The position numbers were made by a program, and so were the translations under genes. DNA of 64,000 bases, from NCBI GenBank assembly GCA_015227615.1, contig JAALGZ010000008.1, positions 496,001 to 560,000 on the forward strand, written 5' to 3'. The notes beneath the pieces were generated by a model. That model made no database searches. It saw only the letters and a list, made by a program, of their open reading frames with translations, and was not told the origin of the DNA. The DNA is from Labyrinthula sp. Ha. Lineage: Eukaryota > Sar > Bigyra > Labyrinthulida > Labyrinthulaceae. Each line of letters begins with the position of its first letter. Positions within the stretch are counted from its first letter, which is position 1. Of the stretch, positions 10,895-22,200 are shown in pieces.

Positions 10895-11809
10895 ATGTCG
10901 ACTCAAGCAATTGGAGCACTTCTACTTTTCGGAAGTCTATCCGTAAAAATTCCGATTATCCGTAATATAGTCGCATCCAAATCCACTAATGGGCTATCCC
11001 CGCTTTCCCTCTCCTTGGAAATCCTTTCTCAATCGCTTTACCTAACATATTTTCTTAGATCAGGAGAATCCATCTCCCTTTATGCAGAAACTGTGTCCGT
11101 CTACTTGCAAAACATTGCACTTTTCTTTACATTAAACTACTTTCCTCTCACTTCATCTTCCCCTGATGCAAAACCAATATTCACCGACCTTTCATCTACA
11201 ATTTCTAACGTCATCTCCTGGTTGATCCTAGTATCTATCCTAGCACTTGCTCCTACTTTTCTCCTCCCAGTTTTTCTCTTAGTTTCCTCACCAATCAATT
11301 GGAGCAGTGTTTTACCGTTAATATCCAATAACTATACTAACGGAACTACCGGAGCCTTATCGGTGTTCTCACAAGTGAATGTTTGCATTGGAGCAGTGTT
11401 GAGAAGCTTTACGATCATTAAAGATATAGGGACTGTTTCTGCAGTTATTCCTTCTGTGATTGGAACCTCTTTACAACTAGTTCTGCTTGCTCAAGTATTG
11501 TATTATAACTTTCTGAATGGTAATGAGTTGGTGCAGAGTGCAGTTGGTGTTGGTCAAAAGTTTGTGAGCGAGGTGTATGGAAAAGTTGTAGAGAAGAAAA
11601 ATGAGCTAGAAAGTATGGACCCAGAAAGGGTTAAGCTGCTTAAGGAGAAGTTTGGTGAGTTTAGATTGAGAACTTCAACTTTGGGTGATAATATGGGAGA
11701 ATTTAACCTGGAAGATGAGGTTTCCAAGAGATTACCTACTAGATTGAAGGGGAAGAGTTTTAGAGTAGTTGCTGATGAAGCATTGAACTACAAAGTAGCT
11801 GTCGAATAG
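10895..11809 (+). CDS. MPDU1-like PQ-loop membrane protein
   Basis: This single-exon gene encodes 304 aa. It has two PQ-loop repeats: the first around residues 10-60 (KIPIIRN, then STNGLSPLSL) and the second around 140-205, with the MPDU1 hallmark asparagine/glycine turn (NNYTNGTTGALS) before the second set of helices. In animals MPDU1/Lec35 is an ER membrane protein needed to use dolichol-phosphate mannose and glucose. The family fold is that of SWEET and PQ-loop transporters. The first loop has K-I-P where many members have K-x-P-Q. The roughly 90-residue charged C-terminal extension (about 215-304) is not usual for MPDU1 and has no domain I recognise. Family assignment is firm; dolichol function is inferred. 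Confidence 0.85.
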   Translation: MSTQAIGALLLFGSLSVKIPIIRNIVASKSTNGLSPLSLSLEILSQSLYLTYFLRSGESISLYAETVSVYLQNIALFFTLNYFPLTSSSPDAKPIFTDLSSTISNVISWLILVSILALAPTFLLPVFLLVSSPINWSSVLPLISNNYTNGTTGALSVFSQVNVCIGAVLRSFTIIKDIGTVSAVIPSVIGTSLQLVLLAQVLYYNFLNGNELVQSAVGVGQKFVSEVYGKVVEKKNELESMDPERVKLLKEKFGEFRLRTSTLGDNMGEFNLEDEVSKRLPTRLKGKSFRVVADEALNYKVAVE

Positions 11810-11885
11810 TTTCGTAGAGAATACATTTTATTCATATAACTTTTCGCAAGTAAACACATAACTATACCTTTTATATATCTACATT

Positions 11886-13322
11886 CTATAAACTAGGATC
11901 AAGATCGAGCATCAATTCAGATTCCATTTCCTCTTTTTCTCTCGCAACTTTTTCATATTCTTCTACACTTTTTCCAGAACTTTCTTCAATAGTATACGGC
12001 TCAAATTTTTCATTATCCTCTAAATCATTTAATATATTATTTGTTCTAGCGCTCACATCTTGTCCAACTGTCCATGCAGTAAGCCTAGTTTCTACGCTTA
12101 CTTGTGCTGGTTTCAACATTGCAGGAGATGCCACAGCTGTAGCAACTTGAACATCTCCATGCCCATCCTTTATAGCTGACATTCGCCTTGCCAGGAACAA
12201 AATAGTCAAAGCCAAAATAATTACGGAGGATGCAACAACTGTACCAACAATTATAAGTAGCTCTTCATCGTCACTTTCATCCGAAGAGTTTGTAGTTGGG
12301 CTTGGGGTGATTTGAGGTGTTTGGTCATCTTCAAAACTAGGTGATGATGTTGGACTTATAGTGGGTTCATCAGTAGGCCGTGCTGTTGGAGAGACTGTGG
12401 GTCCATCAGTAGGTTTCTTGGTAGGAGATGAAGTAGGATTATTTGTTGGAGAAACTGTTGGAGAGTCTGTAGGGATTTGAGTAGGAGAGGCACTGGGATG
12501 ATTTGTAGGAGAACTAGTCGGGGCTGTGGAAGGGGAAACCGTTGGTTCAGTTGTAGGAGAAAATGTCGGGGTATCAGTTTCAGGACCAATAACTTCAGGA
12601 ACAAAATCGTCATCAACAGTACAATCGGAGGAGTCTCTACAGGTGTCACAACTGGTAAATGTTAACTCTTGCTCTGGGTTGTTTGCATTTATACGTGTGA
12701 AATCCAAATCTGTAATGTCTTCATCGGACAACTCTATACAGCGGTTAAGAAAATCAACATTTTGAGCAATTCTTCCGGTATCCAAAGTAATTCGGAATGG
12801 GTGATTTCTGAGCTGCTGAAAGTTGCTGTTTTGGATGAAGCAGTCGTTGGCAGTGTCTCCTGAAGACGTGTACTCAACAGCTAAGCTGGAGTTACATCCG
12901 GTTTCTTGCGGAGGAATATTACAAAAATCTTCAGTACAAGAAAATATGTTTGCACCTTCGCTAAACAGTATGTTATTTGCTATATCCGTGTCAATGTCTT
13001 CTGGTGAATAATTTTCTTCACACCCAAAAGGATAGGCCAGGGTAAAATTGTTTGAGTTAACTCGTTGTACATTCAGCTCGACCCAGATACATGCACTTTC
13101 ACAGCTATCATCAACGACGAAACCAGGAAAAGATTGAAAAAAAGGAACATTGTCTAGATTTCCTGTCAAAAACTCTCCGCACCTATTTTCACACACTCCA
13201 GTGGCACTGCACCCATCACTCGACTCTTGAAAACAACTTTGGAAGCAAGATAAGCTTGAAACTTTTCCCAACAGGGTCAAACTTATCACTAGAGTCATAT
13301 ACATGAAACCACTTCCTTTCAT
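11886..13322 (-). CDS. Cys-rich type I membrane protein, paralogue B, with PT stalk
   Basis: From the ATG at 13,322 the protein has 478 aa; an in-frame TTG 21 bp upstream is not needed. Order: signal peptide (about 1-24), Cys-rich ectodomain (about 25-235) sharing GVCENRCG, CIWVELN, PFGC and the NIFSC..FCNIPP block with the gene at 9026, then a stalk of about 95 residues built of SPT/PT repeats with an 8-residue rhythm (about 245-345), a transmembrane helix (about 358-382) and an acidic tail containing NNILNDLED. The stalk is likely O-glycosylated and holds the head away from the surface; such stalks are common in stramenopile surface proteins. An ATTGG box lies 109 bp upstream on the coding strand. 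Ligand and role are unknown. Confidence 0.85.
   Translation of the reverse strand: MKGSGFMYMTLVISLTLLGKVSSLSCFQSCFQESSDGCSATGVCENRCGEFLTGNLDNVPFFQSFPGFVVDDSCESACIWVELNVQRVNSNNFTLAYPFGCEENYSPEDIDTDIANNILFSEGANIFSCTEDFCNIPPQETGCNSSLAVEYTSSGDTANDCFIQNSNFQQLRNHPFRITLDTGRIAQNVDFLNRCIELSDEDITDLDFTRINANNPEQELTFTSCDTCRDSSDCTVDDDFVPEVIGPETDTPTFSPTTEPTVSPSTAPTSSPTNHPSASPTQIPTDSPTVSPTNNPTSSPTKKPTDGPTVSPTARPTDEPTISPTSSPSFEDDQTPQITPSPTTNSSDESDDEELLIIVGTVVASSVIILALTILFLARRMSAIKDGHGDVQVATAVASPAMLKPAQVSVETRLTAWTVGQDVSARTNNILNDLEDNEKFEPYTIEESSGKSVEEYEKVAREKEEMESELMLDLDPSL
12300..12600 (-). repeat. Coding minisatellite of the Pro-Thr-Ser stalk
   Basis: The stalk of paralogue B is encoded by imperfect repeats of about 24 nt, each giving SPTxxPTx-like octamers. 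Codon differences between units show that it is not freshly amplified. Arrays of this kind change length by slippage, which could explain why paralogue A has almost no stalk. Long open frames on the other strand here (about 12,477-12,765) are by-products of this repeat. Confidence 0.7.
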
Positions 13323-16300
13323 TTTCTTTCTATTATTTTCCAACGGATACCTAAATTCTGATTTTCTTGCCGTTCGATCCCGGAAAATACTGCTTCTGTT
13401 CCAGCCGGGATTATTGTCATTTAAAGAACTCCAATCAACAATATTATACCAGAAGATTAATGTTAGAATTCAATATATATACATCTTATACGAAATAAAT
13501 ATGTAATAAATACTTATTGGTATTTCACTGTTTTGTTGATAGAGTTCTGATCATTGTTTATATTCGGTAGAGGTTCATTGATGTTTGCCCGGATTGTGAA
13601 GGATAATATGGAAAAGTCGCCTAGTATTCGAATGATATTACTAGCATATAATAAACCCTTCTGGGAATAAACAGAGTATTGGTACAATACAAACTTAAGT
13701 GATACCTCTGGGCTTTAAGGTATAGGATTATAATAAATAATTAAGAAACAAAAGAGTTTGAAACTAAGAATTTGGTGTGGGTAAAGCTGAGACACAAGTA
13801 GTCACAAAAACACAAAATTCTAGAGCCACTACCCCTGTTCATACGAATGTTGAACATCTATTATCTTTTAGATTTTACTTTATCGAAGAATATATGCTAA
13901 TTGCCACAGCAGATGTCCTTTTACTGTAAGAAGCTAAAAGCACAGAGGTAAAATGCCTCGGAAGAAATCTCTACTCTCTACCAAACACTTTAATTCCTAA
14001 AACAAGTATATTTTTGGTAATTTGTTTCAAAGGGTGCACACGTGTTTTTCTCCAATTTGTGCCAGTAACTGGGAATCAGCACTTAGAGCGATTTCACCCA
14101 TTCAGTCGCCCTTCTCTCTCCAATTTCCCATTACATGTCGCGGGGCTCTATACATGAATAACGTACAGAAACGACAGTTAACAAAAGATGGGGGCTTCGT
14201 GACTTGTATCTAAGCAAGATTCTGTCAACCCTCCTCTATTCCTTGGAATCTTCAAACTTGCCGTATTCTTAATAAACGTGTTAAACAGTTACCTACTTTC
14301 AGGATCTGAATTCTGATCGAAGTTAAACATAATATTGTTTTCCAGGTTACATTAGGGAAGGGTTATACTCTGAATTAATAAATTGAAAATTAAATTATGA
14401 GTGCTAACATCATTGTCTCACATTATATACAAATGTCCAAAGTCTTAAGATCCCGTTCCTGCTTAATGAAAGCCTAATGTAGATCATTCACGAAATATTA
14501 GGATCTACAGATAGGTCGACCCGGATAAGGAATTAAGTTTGTCTTGTGTTTCTACTCTATTTTTCAATAATTAAATTAATTAAGAAAAACGTTTAGACTC
14601 AAGCCATTCTTAATGTATTTAAAACCAATAAAGATATTTTGCATTGTGTGAGCATAATTTCGAGATATCAAGAGTATATAGCCATAATTGAGTTCTTACC
14701 AGTTTGTGCACGTGTAACTCGGTATCTAAGTAAGCAATATAGCATTAACTCGCCATGCCATTATTTTTGGTGTTTGTCAACAATAAGAACAGTTACCTGC
14801 TGAATAGTTTTAGGGCTCCACATTTCAGTAAGGAAAATAGTTTGCCAATGAAGTTTGAAACAAATTTTAAGACCACATAAATCTTAGTGACATGATTAAG
14901 AAACCTAAACCCTTAAGTCTTCCTCTATAAATTTGTTAAGTAATATTCTAACCTTGGTTATCAGTGGACATTCTTGGCAAAACAGAGGTCTTGGAATTTC
15001 GGGCAAGAACTAGGATTTCGTACAGTGAAGAAGTGGGTGCAATGAGATATACGAACCAGGAGAATACAACATATTGCGTAATGTAGATATTAGCGAAATG
15101 CGAATACTCATATCATAAAAATGGGTTGTCTCCCAGGAAATATATTTAAAAACACTACAATATTTTTGAAAATATTATTTGAAGGAACTAGAAAAGTTTT
15201 TTAAATATCGCAACAAAGGCAAGTCTCACTTCAGTTTTAGCAACCCTATGCGCACGCTCCTCTAAAAATCGTTTAAGCCTTAAAACTCTCTCCTTACCAT
15301 TCCATGTAAAATTGTTTCTTTTCCAGGAATTCAGAGATAGATTCAGCATATTTTTTTGCTCTAGTTGAAACAAAAGAGAAATTTGGATTTAAATCTCTGA
15401 TAATAACCTCCTATTGTAACTGGTCTGTGCAACTTAATTTTTTGTGGTTCGGTTTGCAACAAACGGATCAGCAAGATTTCTTCTTTTCAGTTTTTGTGGT
15501 ACATTAAGGTATCTTATTACCAGGGTTACAAACTTCTAATGATCTTGCTTGAGGGTTTACTTTCTTAATTTCAAAACTAATAGACCAAAGTTTTTTCTTC
15601 TTCAACTTACCTTGTGGCCTTTAATTTCTATTTCTTTTTTCTCTTGAACGTGTAGATAATAAGGCAGTGCGAATCAGTTTTAAATCCAAAGTACAGATTC
15701 TTCGTATCTTTCTTTTCTACCAACTTTAGCTTGTTTTGTCTACTTTGGGCATATCTTGTATAATACTTTCTCTGGGGTACTCTAGTAGTTACTTACCGAT
15801 GGCCTATTTATGACATGACGACTCCAGCGGAACTGGTATTTTGAACCATTAATGCTCGCATTGATACCTAAGAAATCCCTTTCCAGCTTACTTTTTAATT
15901 TTTGAGTTCTGCCTAACTGGACCCCTAGTTTCATGTCAACCCACTGGTGCTTGAAAGGAACTCTATCAAAGCTTTCAAATCTACGTGAACATGTGTATTT
16001 TCTTTCGAATACCTGTGCGGCTATGAATTCTAGGTTCTGTACTAAAAATAGCCATTCGATTTAATCTCTCTAAATTTGCACGAATTAAATCTTTCTAGTG
16101 CTTATTTTCAATTTTTCGTACTCTCTCTCTCTCAAAAAGTTTGAATGACTCATTCAACTTTTCCCTATTTAAATTTGAAAAGTTCTTGCACAATGTTGAA
16201 AATATATTTGCATTTTCTAGCTGTATTCATTTTTTCCTTATCTTGTTTCTTTCTTAACAGCTAAATTTCTCTTCTGAGGTGCATCACTGTAGGAGAATAG

Positions 16301-18342
16301 TGACATTAATTTTCCGAATCACTCAAGACTTTCCAATATATAAGATCTTAATCTAGAACCACAAGCCCCACTTACTAAGGACATCGGATCAATCCCGAAT
16401 AAGGAATCGGTGATTTTTAGGTTTTACTGCGTTAATGAAACTGGATATGGAATACAAACTTTTGACATCTTGTACAGCTTTACCTAAAAGACTTATTTCT
16501 TGGAAAGTTTGTTTTACAAAGTGAGAGTTAAAGTTGGGGAAAATATGAAGTGTATGAAATTTGAAGGTTAATATTAGGTCATGTTATCTCATGTTCATTA
16601 ATACTATTATTTGAGTTCACCTATTAATAAAAAGAATAACCCTTTCAGATCAAAATTGCTTACCTCAATCGAGTCTAAGAAAAATTCTACGTCTTGTTTT
16701 AACTTTTTACGAATGAAGATAGCAGATGCTACTGTAACGAGATGTCCACATGGCAGCGCACACACAAGGTCCACCATTACATCTTCTCGAGTTTCACAAA
16801 ACTAGAACCAAACAGCAATGAAAATCTTAGAAAAAGTATTTCAGCAATAACATTAATATAAAATGATTTGAGGAATTTTTTGAGCAAAATTGTAATGAAA
16901 TGTTTGCAATATAAATTAGTCTTTTTGAATCCAAAGAGAAAAAATATGTAAGTCTAACAAACATTCTTTGATTCTAAAGGGATGCGCATCAACCTACTCT
17001 GTTCTAATTCCAAGAATACATGAACTTTGCATCTGAACACCTGAGTTCTTCTTTGAGAAAGAAGACTCATGATAAGCTGTCACGAAACTTAGAAAAGAGA
17101 ATAATAATTTAAATTCAAATGCTAATGAAAATTTGGCTATAAAGGGATGAAGAATCCATAGGTAATCAGAAACAGGTGGAAGGCGGGATTTTTTAATTGC
17201 CATGGTTTCGAAGTTATACTCGTCTCTATCAGAAAATATGAATTCCCATTTTGCTCATTTGGTACATAAATTGGCAATCTGAAAACCTCTTTTGTAGTTC
17301 TGACTGGGCATCAAATTTGATAAGAATTATCGATATATTCTTAAGAATTGTATTGATACTAATTATCAACAAGTGAATTTGGATTCTTAATCTCATCAAG
17401 TGCTTCTGATTTTACTCTGTTTGTCAGCTATCCTTGAGAATAAATATGGACTCTTTGACCTTCTTTTAAATTGCCAAGAATTTCTTACATACTTTCTACA
17501 CCGTGTGAAAACCTTTAAAAACTGGCCACATAAGGCGGGGAATAATCCGGTTATAGGGTATGGTTGGGCCATGCAGGACACCCTTGCATTGATAATTACT
17601 TGATGATCAATAATCAATATAATGATTTAGGGACTATCAGAACCAAACAAAAAGAAAAACATGAGCAAAACTTTTATTGATATACTATCGATGGAACAAG
17701 TTCGACTCCTTTTTGGCCCTCTAAGCTGCTAATTAATAAGATAAGAGTTTTAATCGAGAGAGCTGCATTATCAAATTTCTATACCTATCATGACGAAATA
17801 TATCATCATAGTACCAAAACAATGCAATAAAGTTATACTTACCTAAATTTCAATTCAAATTCTTGCCTTAGTCTTCGTATATATAATGATCAATAATATT
17901 ATTTTAATGTAAAAGTAACGTTAGGGAAAATAAACAAACACCTTTTATATCTTGAGAGTAAAGACCACTAGATAGCAACTTCCACGAGGAGATAATAACC
18001 AACTTTAGCAGGTTATCATATTCACCGTACAGCTAAGAAGGTAGATAATAAACTTACTTCCAAGCCAAGCACGAAAAGAGCAAAGCGAGCATAAAATAGT
18101 AAGTCCGAACACCAAGTACACACTTTATCTAACTTCTGTTTTTTCTGGGAAATACAGTACCTATCTAGTACTATACTCATAGCAACAAAAGAGTTCCATC
18201 CACTATGTTCTAAACCGGTTGACATGGTTTTAGCTGTATGGCTAACTTGTACTTCTCAAGAATACACACGGTCAACTTCTTTGTTCTCGCCTCGTAATAT
18301 CTGAAACCCGAATGAAACCAAACCCAAAACAGATTCTTCTTC
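13323..18342. other. Gene desert, no recognisable content
   Basis: About 5 kb of AT-rich sequence. The first 200 bp hold the paralogue B upstream region with its ATTGG box at 13,431-13,435. Beyond that, open frames are short and none resembles a protein family. I see no long terminal repeats, tandem repeats or RNA gene. Confidence 0.5.
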
Positions 18343-19293
18343 ATGAGTTGTGAAAAACCTTTTGTTTTTGATGAAGAAACACAAAACTGTAGTTCAACCT
18401 TGTTTGAAAAACATGAAACCTACGCAATTTGTATTGTCGTTGCCGGTGTGGCAGTAAGGACAGCTATGCTTATTACTTGGTTCTTTCTTCTTTCGAATTA
18501 TCTATACTTGAAACGTAAAATATTATTTTCCAGGAGACATGCTAACGCTTCAAACTTATTTTTTGTGAAACAGAACGTGAAGGCAATGCTTTCTGTTGGC
18601 GTTGTTCTAACCACTGGATTGTATATAGCTTCAGAAGGGTATCTCCTCAAAATTGACATCGCATCACGTAGTGGAAAAATTCTAGCCATCAATTGCACCA
18701 TCTGCTGGTCCGCTGTTGCTTTAAGGTTTATCCACTTCTCTCCTGTTATGTCAAGACTCTTAGGAATAGAGGGAGAAGATACACGTTTCTATCGAGACTT
18801 TATTCTTAGTCTTCAATATATTATTTACCTCTTTTGGGCAATTTTCATTCCAATTTTCACATTTAGTGACATTTCTTTAACCCTATTTGTTACAATTGTA
18901 ATGTTATTTAATGTCATTGTCCATCTAGCAATTCTCTACCCTATAATGAAGCTACTGAATAAATTGTTAGCCTCCTTTGAGAGTATTATTGAACATATCA
19001 AAACATCTAGTCCGTCAGATCCAAGAGTTTCTTCTTACCAGAGGTTTCATGCAAAGGTTAAGAAACTACGTTCCTCAATAATTTTCAATTCTTCTCTATA
19101 CACGCTTCTGGGAGTGCTTCTTTCGATCCCTGAATTTAACGTCAGAGAAGGGATGATACTATTCGCAGCAACTTCAGCAGCTATATGGCCTGCAACTGGA
19201 ATTGCTTTCTTTAATGTTTTCTCTCAATACATAATACCAGATAAGAAATCGTGCTTTTCCACCCAAGGAAGCTCAAGAGAAGAAGATATTTAG
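18343..19293 (+). CDS. Orphan protein with about seven transmembrane helices
   Basis: This is a single-exon frame of 316 aa from the ATG at 18,343. The N-terminal 25 residues are polar with two cysteines (C3 and C16), an extracellular-type head. Hydrophobic helices lie at about 28-52, 78-98, 106-128, 148-170, 175-206, 248-266 and 272-296, giving a seven-helix layout. A basic loop (KRKILFSRRH) between helices 1 and 2 predicts a cytoplasmic side by the positive-inside rule, so the N-terminus is outside as in GPCRs. I see no DRY, NPxxY or retinal-lysine signature, so it cannot be placed in a GPCR or rhodopsin family. The gene stands alone between two long deserts. Confidence 0.7.
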   Translation: MSCEKPFVFDEETQNCSSTLFEKHETYAICIVVAGVAVRTAMLITWFFLLSNYLYLKRKILFSRRHANASNLFFVKQNVKAMLSVGVVLTTGLYIASEGYLLKIDIASRSGKILAINCTICWSAVALRFIHFSPVMSRLLGIEGEDTRFYRDFILSLQYIIYLFWAIFIPIFTFSDISLTLFVTIVMLFNVIVHLAILYPIMKLLNKLLASFESIIEHIKTSSPSDPRVSSYQRFHAKVKKLRSSIIFNSSLYTLLGVLLSIPEFNVREGMILFAATSAAIWPATGIAFFNVFSQYIIPDKKSCFSTQGSSREEDI

Positions 19294-22200
19294 TCCGTCC
19301 ATGTTGATTAGCATAAATTTTAAACTGTGTATTATCCTCCTGCGATATATTGCATCTTCACTTCTCTTCATTTTCCATCTTGTGAATATACAATGATAAA
19401 AAGATTCTTGAGTCATGGCCTCAGTGATATCATATGAAATTATTTTCAACTTATGGTTTTTGTTTTCATTGACTGTTAACAGTTTTCCTTCTTGAATATT
19501 CGATAATCAACAAACAAAAGCTGAACCACATTACAACACCTGATATAGAAAAAATGATAGTGTAATCTTAACAAATTCAAACATAGAGCTCAGGCACGAG
19601 TGTGCTAAATTCCTTTATAGGAAAGATGTTTCTTCAAAATTGGGATACTTGTCACTAAACCCATGATCAACTGCATAATAAGCTCCATAACAATACAATA
19701 ATTTTAAGTTCATTTAACAGCGGATCCAAGTTCAATATCAGGTCTTCCTTGGGTCGTGAAAACGCAATCTATATTTAGAATTACTTCATCTACGGAATAT
19801 CTTCGTTTTCTAGAATTAAAATAAAACGTTACATAGTTTGTATCGCGTCAAATTTTCTGTATCTTTTGAGACAAGAAACCTGATACTAAGTCCAAACTCT
19901 AAGTTAATGGTTTTGAATTGGTACTTGCCCTGCGTTAGAGTCCATCTAAATAGTGAAAGAAAACGCAACTAGACGCCATACATGCCGTAGAGGATGCATC
20001 GTTCTATAAATAGAGAAATATTATTAAAACCATTTTGTCAAATATAGAGTATATAATAAAAGGCCTTAGTATGAAAATGACTACTAGCAGATTGCATTGT
20101 AACTGGGCTCGAACTGCGGAAAGAGGAGTTATGTTTAACAATCGTGAAGCTGCTTAAGTTCCTTCAATATTTCTAAAATATCGTCAATTGAATCATTCAA
20201 TAAGCAACTGTTTTCCATAATAATATTATTGGAAGTGTATGCAGGGATTTATTTTGTCAGCCTCACAGTTTTCTTTTTTATTATTTGCTTGATCTATATT
20301 ATGTTAACGGTTATGAAACGCAGCCTAATGACGTGGCATTTAAAGTTTGGCACAATTTGTGTATACTCCATAAACATCCGTTAGTTCTTGATTATTAGGA
20401 TAATAGACACAAAGCAGCAATTTGAAGATATTAAATTATATTGCGCCCAATAGTCTAAGAAATTCCTAATTTGTATAAAGATAAACAGAGTACTAGCTTC
20501 AGCATTACACATAATAATGAAACCATTTAAATAGCCTTCTCCCGGGTCATTTCGGTTAAACTAAGCAAACAAAGAAAATAAGGAATATTAGAGTAGGATA
20601 TAGGCGGTATCTACACGATACTGCATCATCTACAACCTTGATTTTGTAATCAGTAGGAATAGTATGTTTAATAATCTTTTTTGAGTTGAAACCGAGAATG
20701 GAAGTGATTCCCAAAACCAATGGGTAACCTCGAATTCAAACACCATTGGCGCAAACCTAGTTGAATGTTCGAAAACAAGAGCTAAAAGCACTTGATTAAA
20801 TTTTATTTATGGATATCTTACCCTTTTTTGTATGAGGTTTAAGAAATTATGCCTCTGCGCAAGTTTTTCATTGTTAAATTAAGCAACAAGTGTCTGAGTA
20901 ATCTGAGTCTCTTTCCATCTTTGGGATCAAGATAGAATTTAGTGTGATCAATATTTAGTCACAACTGAATCATGATGATACCAAGATATCAGAGAAGTAA
21001 TGATTCATACGCTACTCTTGTTTCATATGAGCTAGCGCGAGTAACGAATACTTTATATTCTTCACAACTCTATACACCGTTGCTGCCAGCCCCTTCAAAA
21101 ACATAAACAGGAAAAGTGAATTACAGTAGTTCTTCTATTATTTCTTTACCTAATCACGTGTTTTCTCTCTTTAACTTGTACATTTATTTCTTTAAAATAT
21201 GATTAACAGGCCTAGGTTCAACGTAGGAAAAAGATTGGGGCTAAGACAGAAAGCAAAATGAAAAAAAAATTAGGCTTGAGAGAGAAGTACAACAAAATAC
21301 ATATTCCAAATATACAGCCTGGTTTCTCATTCAAAGAGATTCCAAAGATACGTACCTTCAGAAACAAATGTTTAGTTGTAACTCTGTGAATGGCGGTCGT
21401 CATATCATGTTTGAACACAATATGTCCTAACAACTTTTAGGGAAACAAACACAGGGGTGCTATTTACCCAAGAACTATACAGAGAGTAATTTCAAAATCT
21501 TCAGGTAAGACTAAAAAAGAGAGCAATTTAGTACAGGGGGTATTTCTCGGAACCTCTTTTTTTTACGAATGTAGCGAAGTTCATGAGGAAGAAATTTACA
21601 AATCAAGTGTTAGAAATCAGAGGAAATAGTAATAGAATCTGGAGAATGGCTTTGAAGCTAGGATAAAATGAACTATTACCTTAAGCAACTGGTTTTCCAA
21701 ATAATTTTTGGTTTAAAGGCTGAATTTTATTTACAATCTCTAACTGCTTCAGAAACTTCTTTTATGAAAAACATAAGAATAACAGTAACACTTGTTCGAG
21801 ATTTTCACAATAAAGTCTCAACGAAGAAATAAGATATTGAAAATACGCTTAGATATATCATTATAGCTAACAATAACTGGGGTTATCTATCTAGTCTACT
21901 AAAGAGGTTCGAGTTACATATATTATAAATAACAGAATTGTTACATACAAGAATGTTGCAGCAGCCACGGGTGGGTTTCTCAGAGTGCTTGTATTTTAAT
22001 CCCTAAGAAATATACTTTGTTAGGCCAAACTAATTACCAGTATCCCACCTCCTAAATATATATTTAATATCTTGGAGAAAATGTGGCTAAAGAAAAGGCG
22101 TGTCTATGTTAGTCATGAGATTGAAGTCACTGGTAACTTTGTCAACAACCCAGTATCCTTTGTCCAGTTTCCTTATAAAAACTTTATATATTTATTAATA

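Noticed and set aside
12477-12765. Open frames on the plus strand across the PT stalk
   Set aside because: They are by-products of the repetitive SPT coding array of the minus-strand gene, overlap each other, and have no start context or family match.
20090-20125. tRNA-like text (GGGCTCGAAC)
   Set aside because: It resembles a T-loop in reverse, but the flanking bases do not form the T stem, acceptor stem or anticodon arm.
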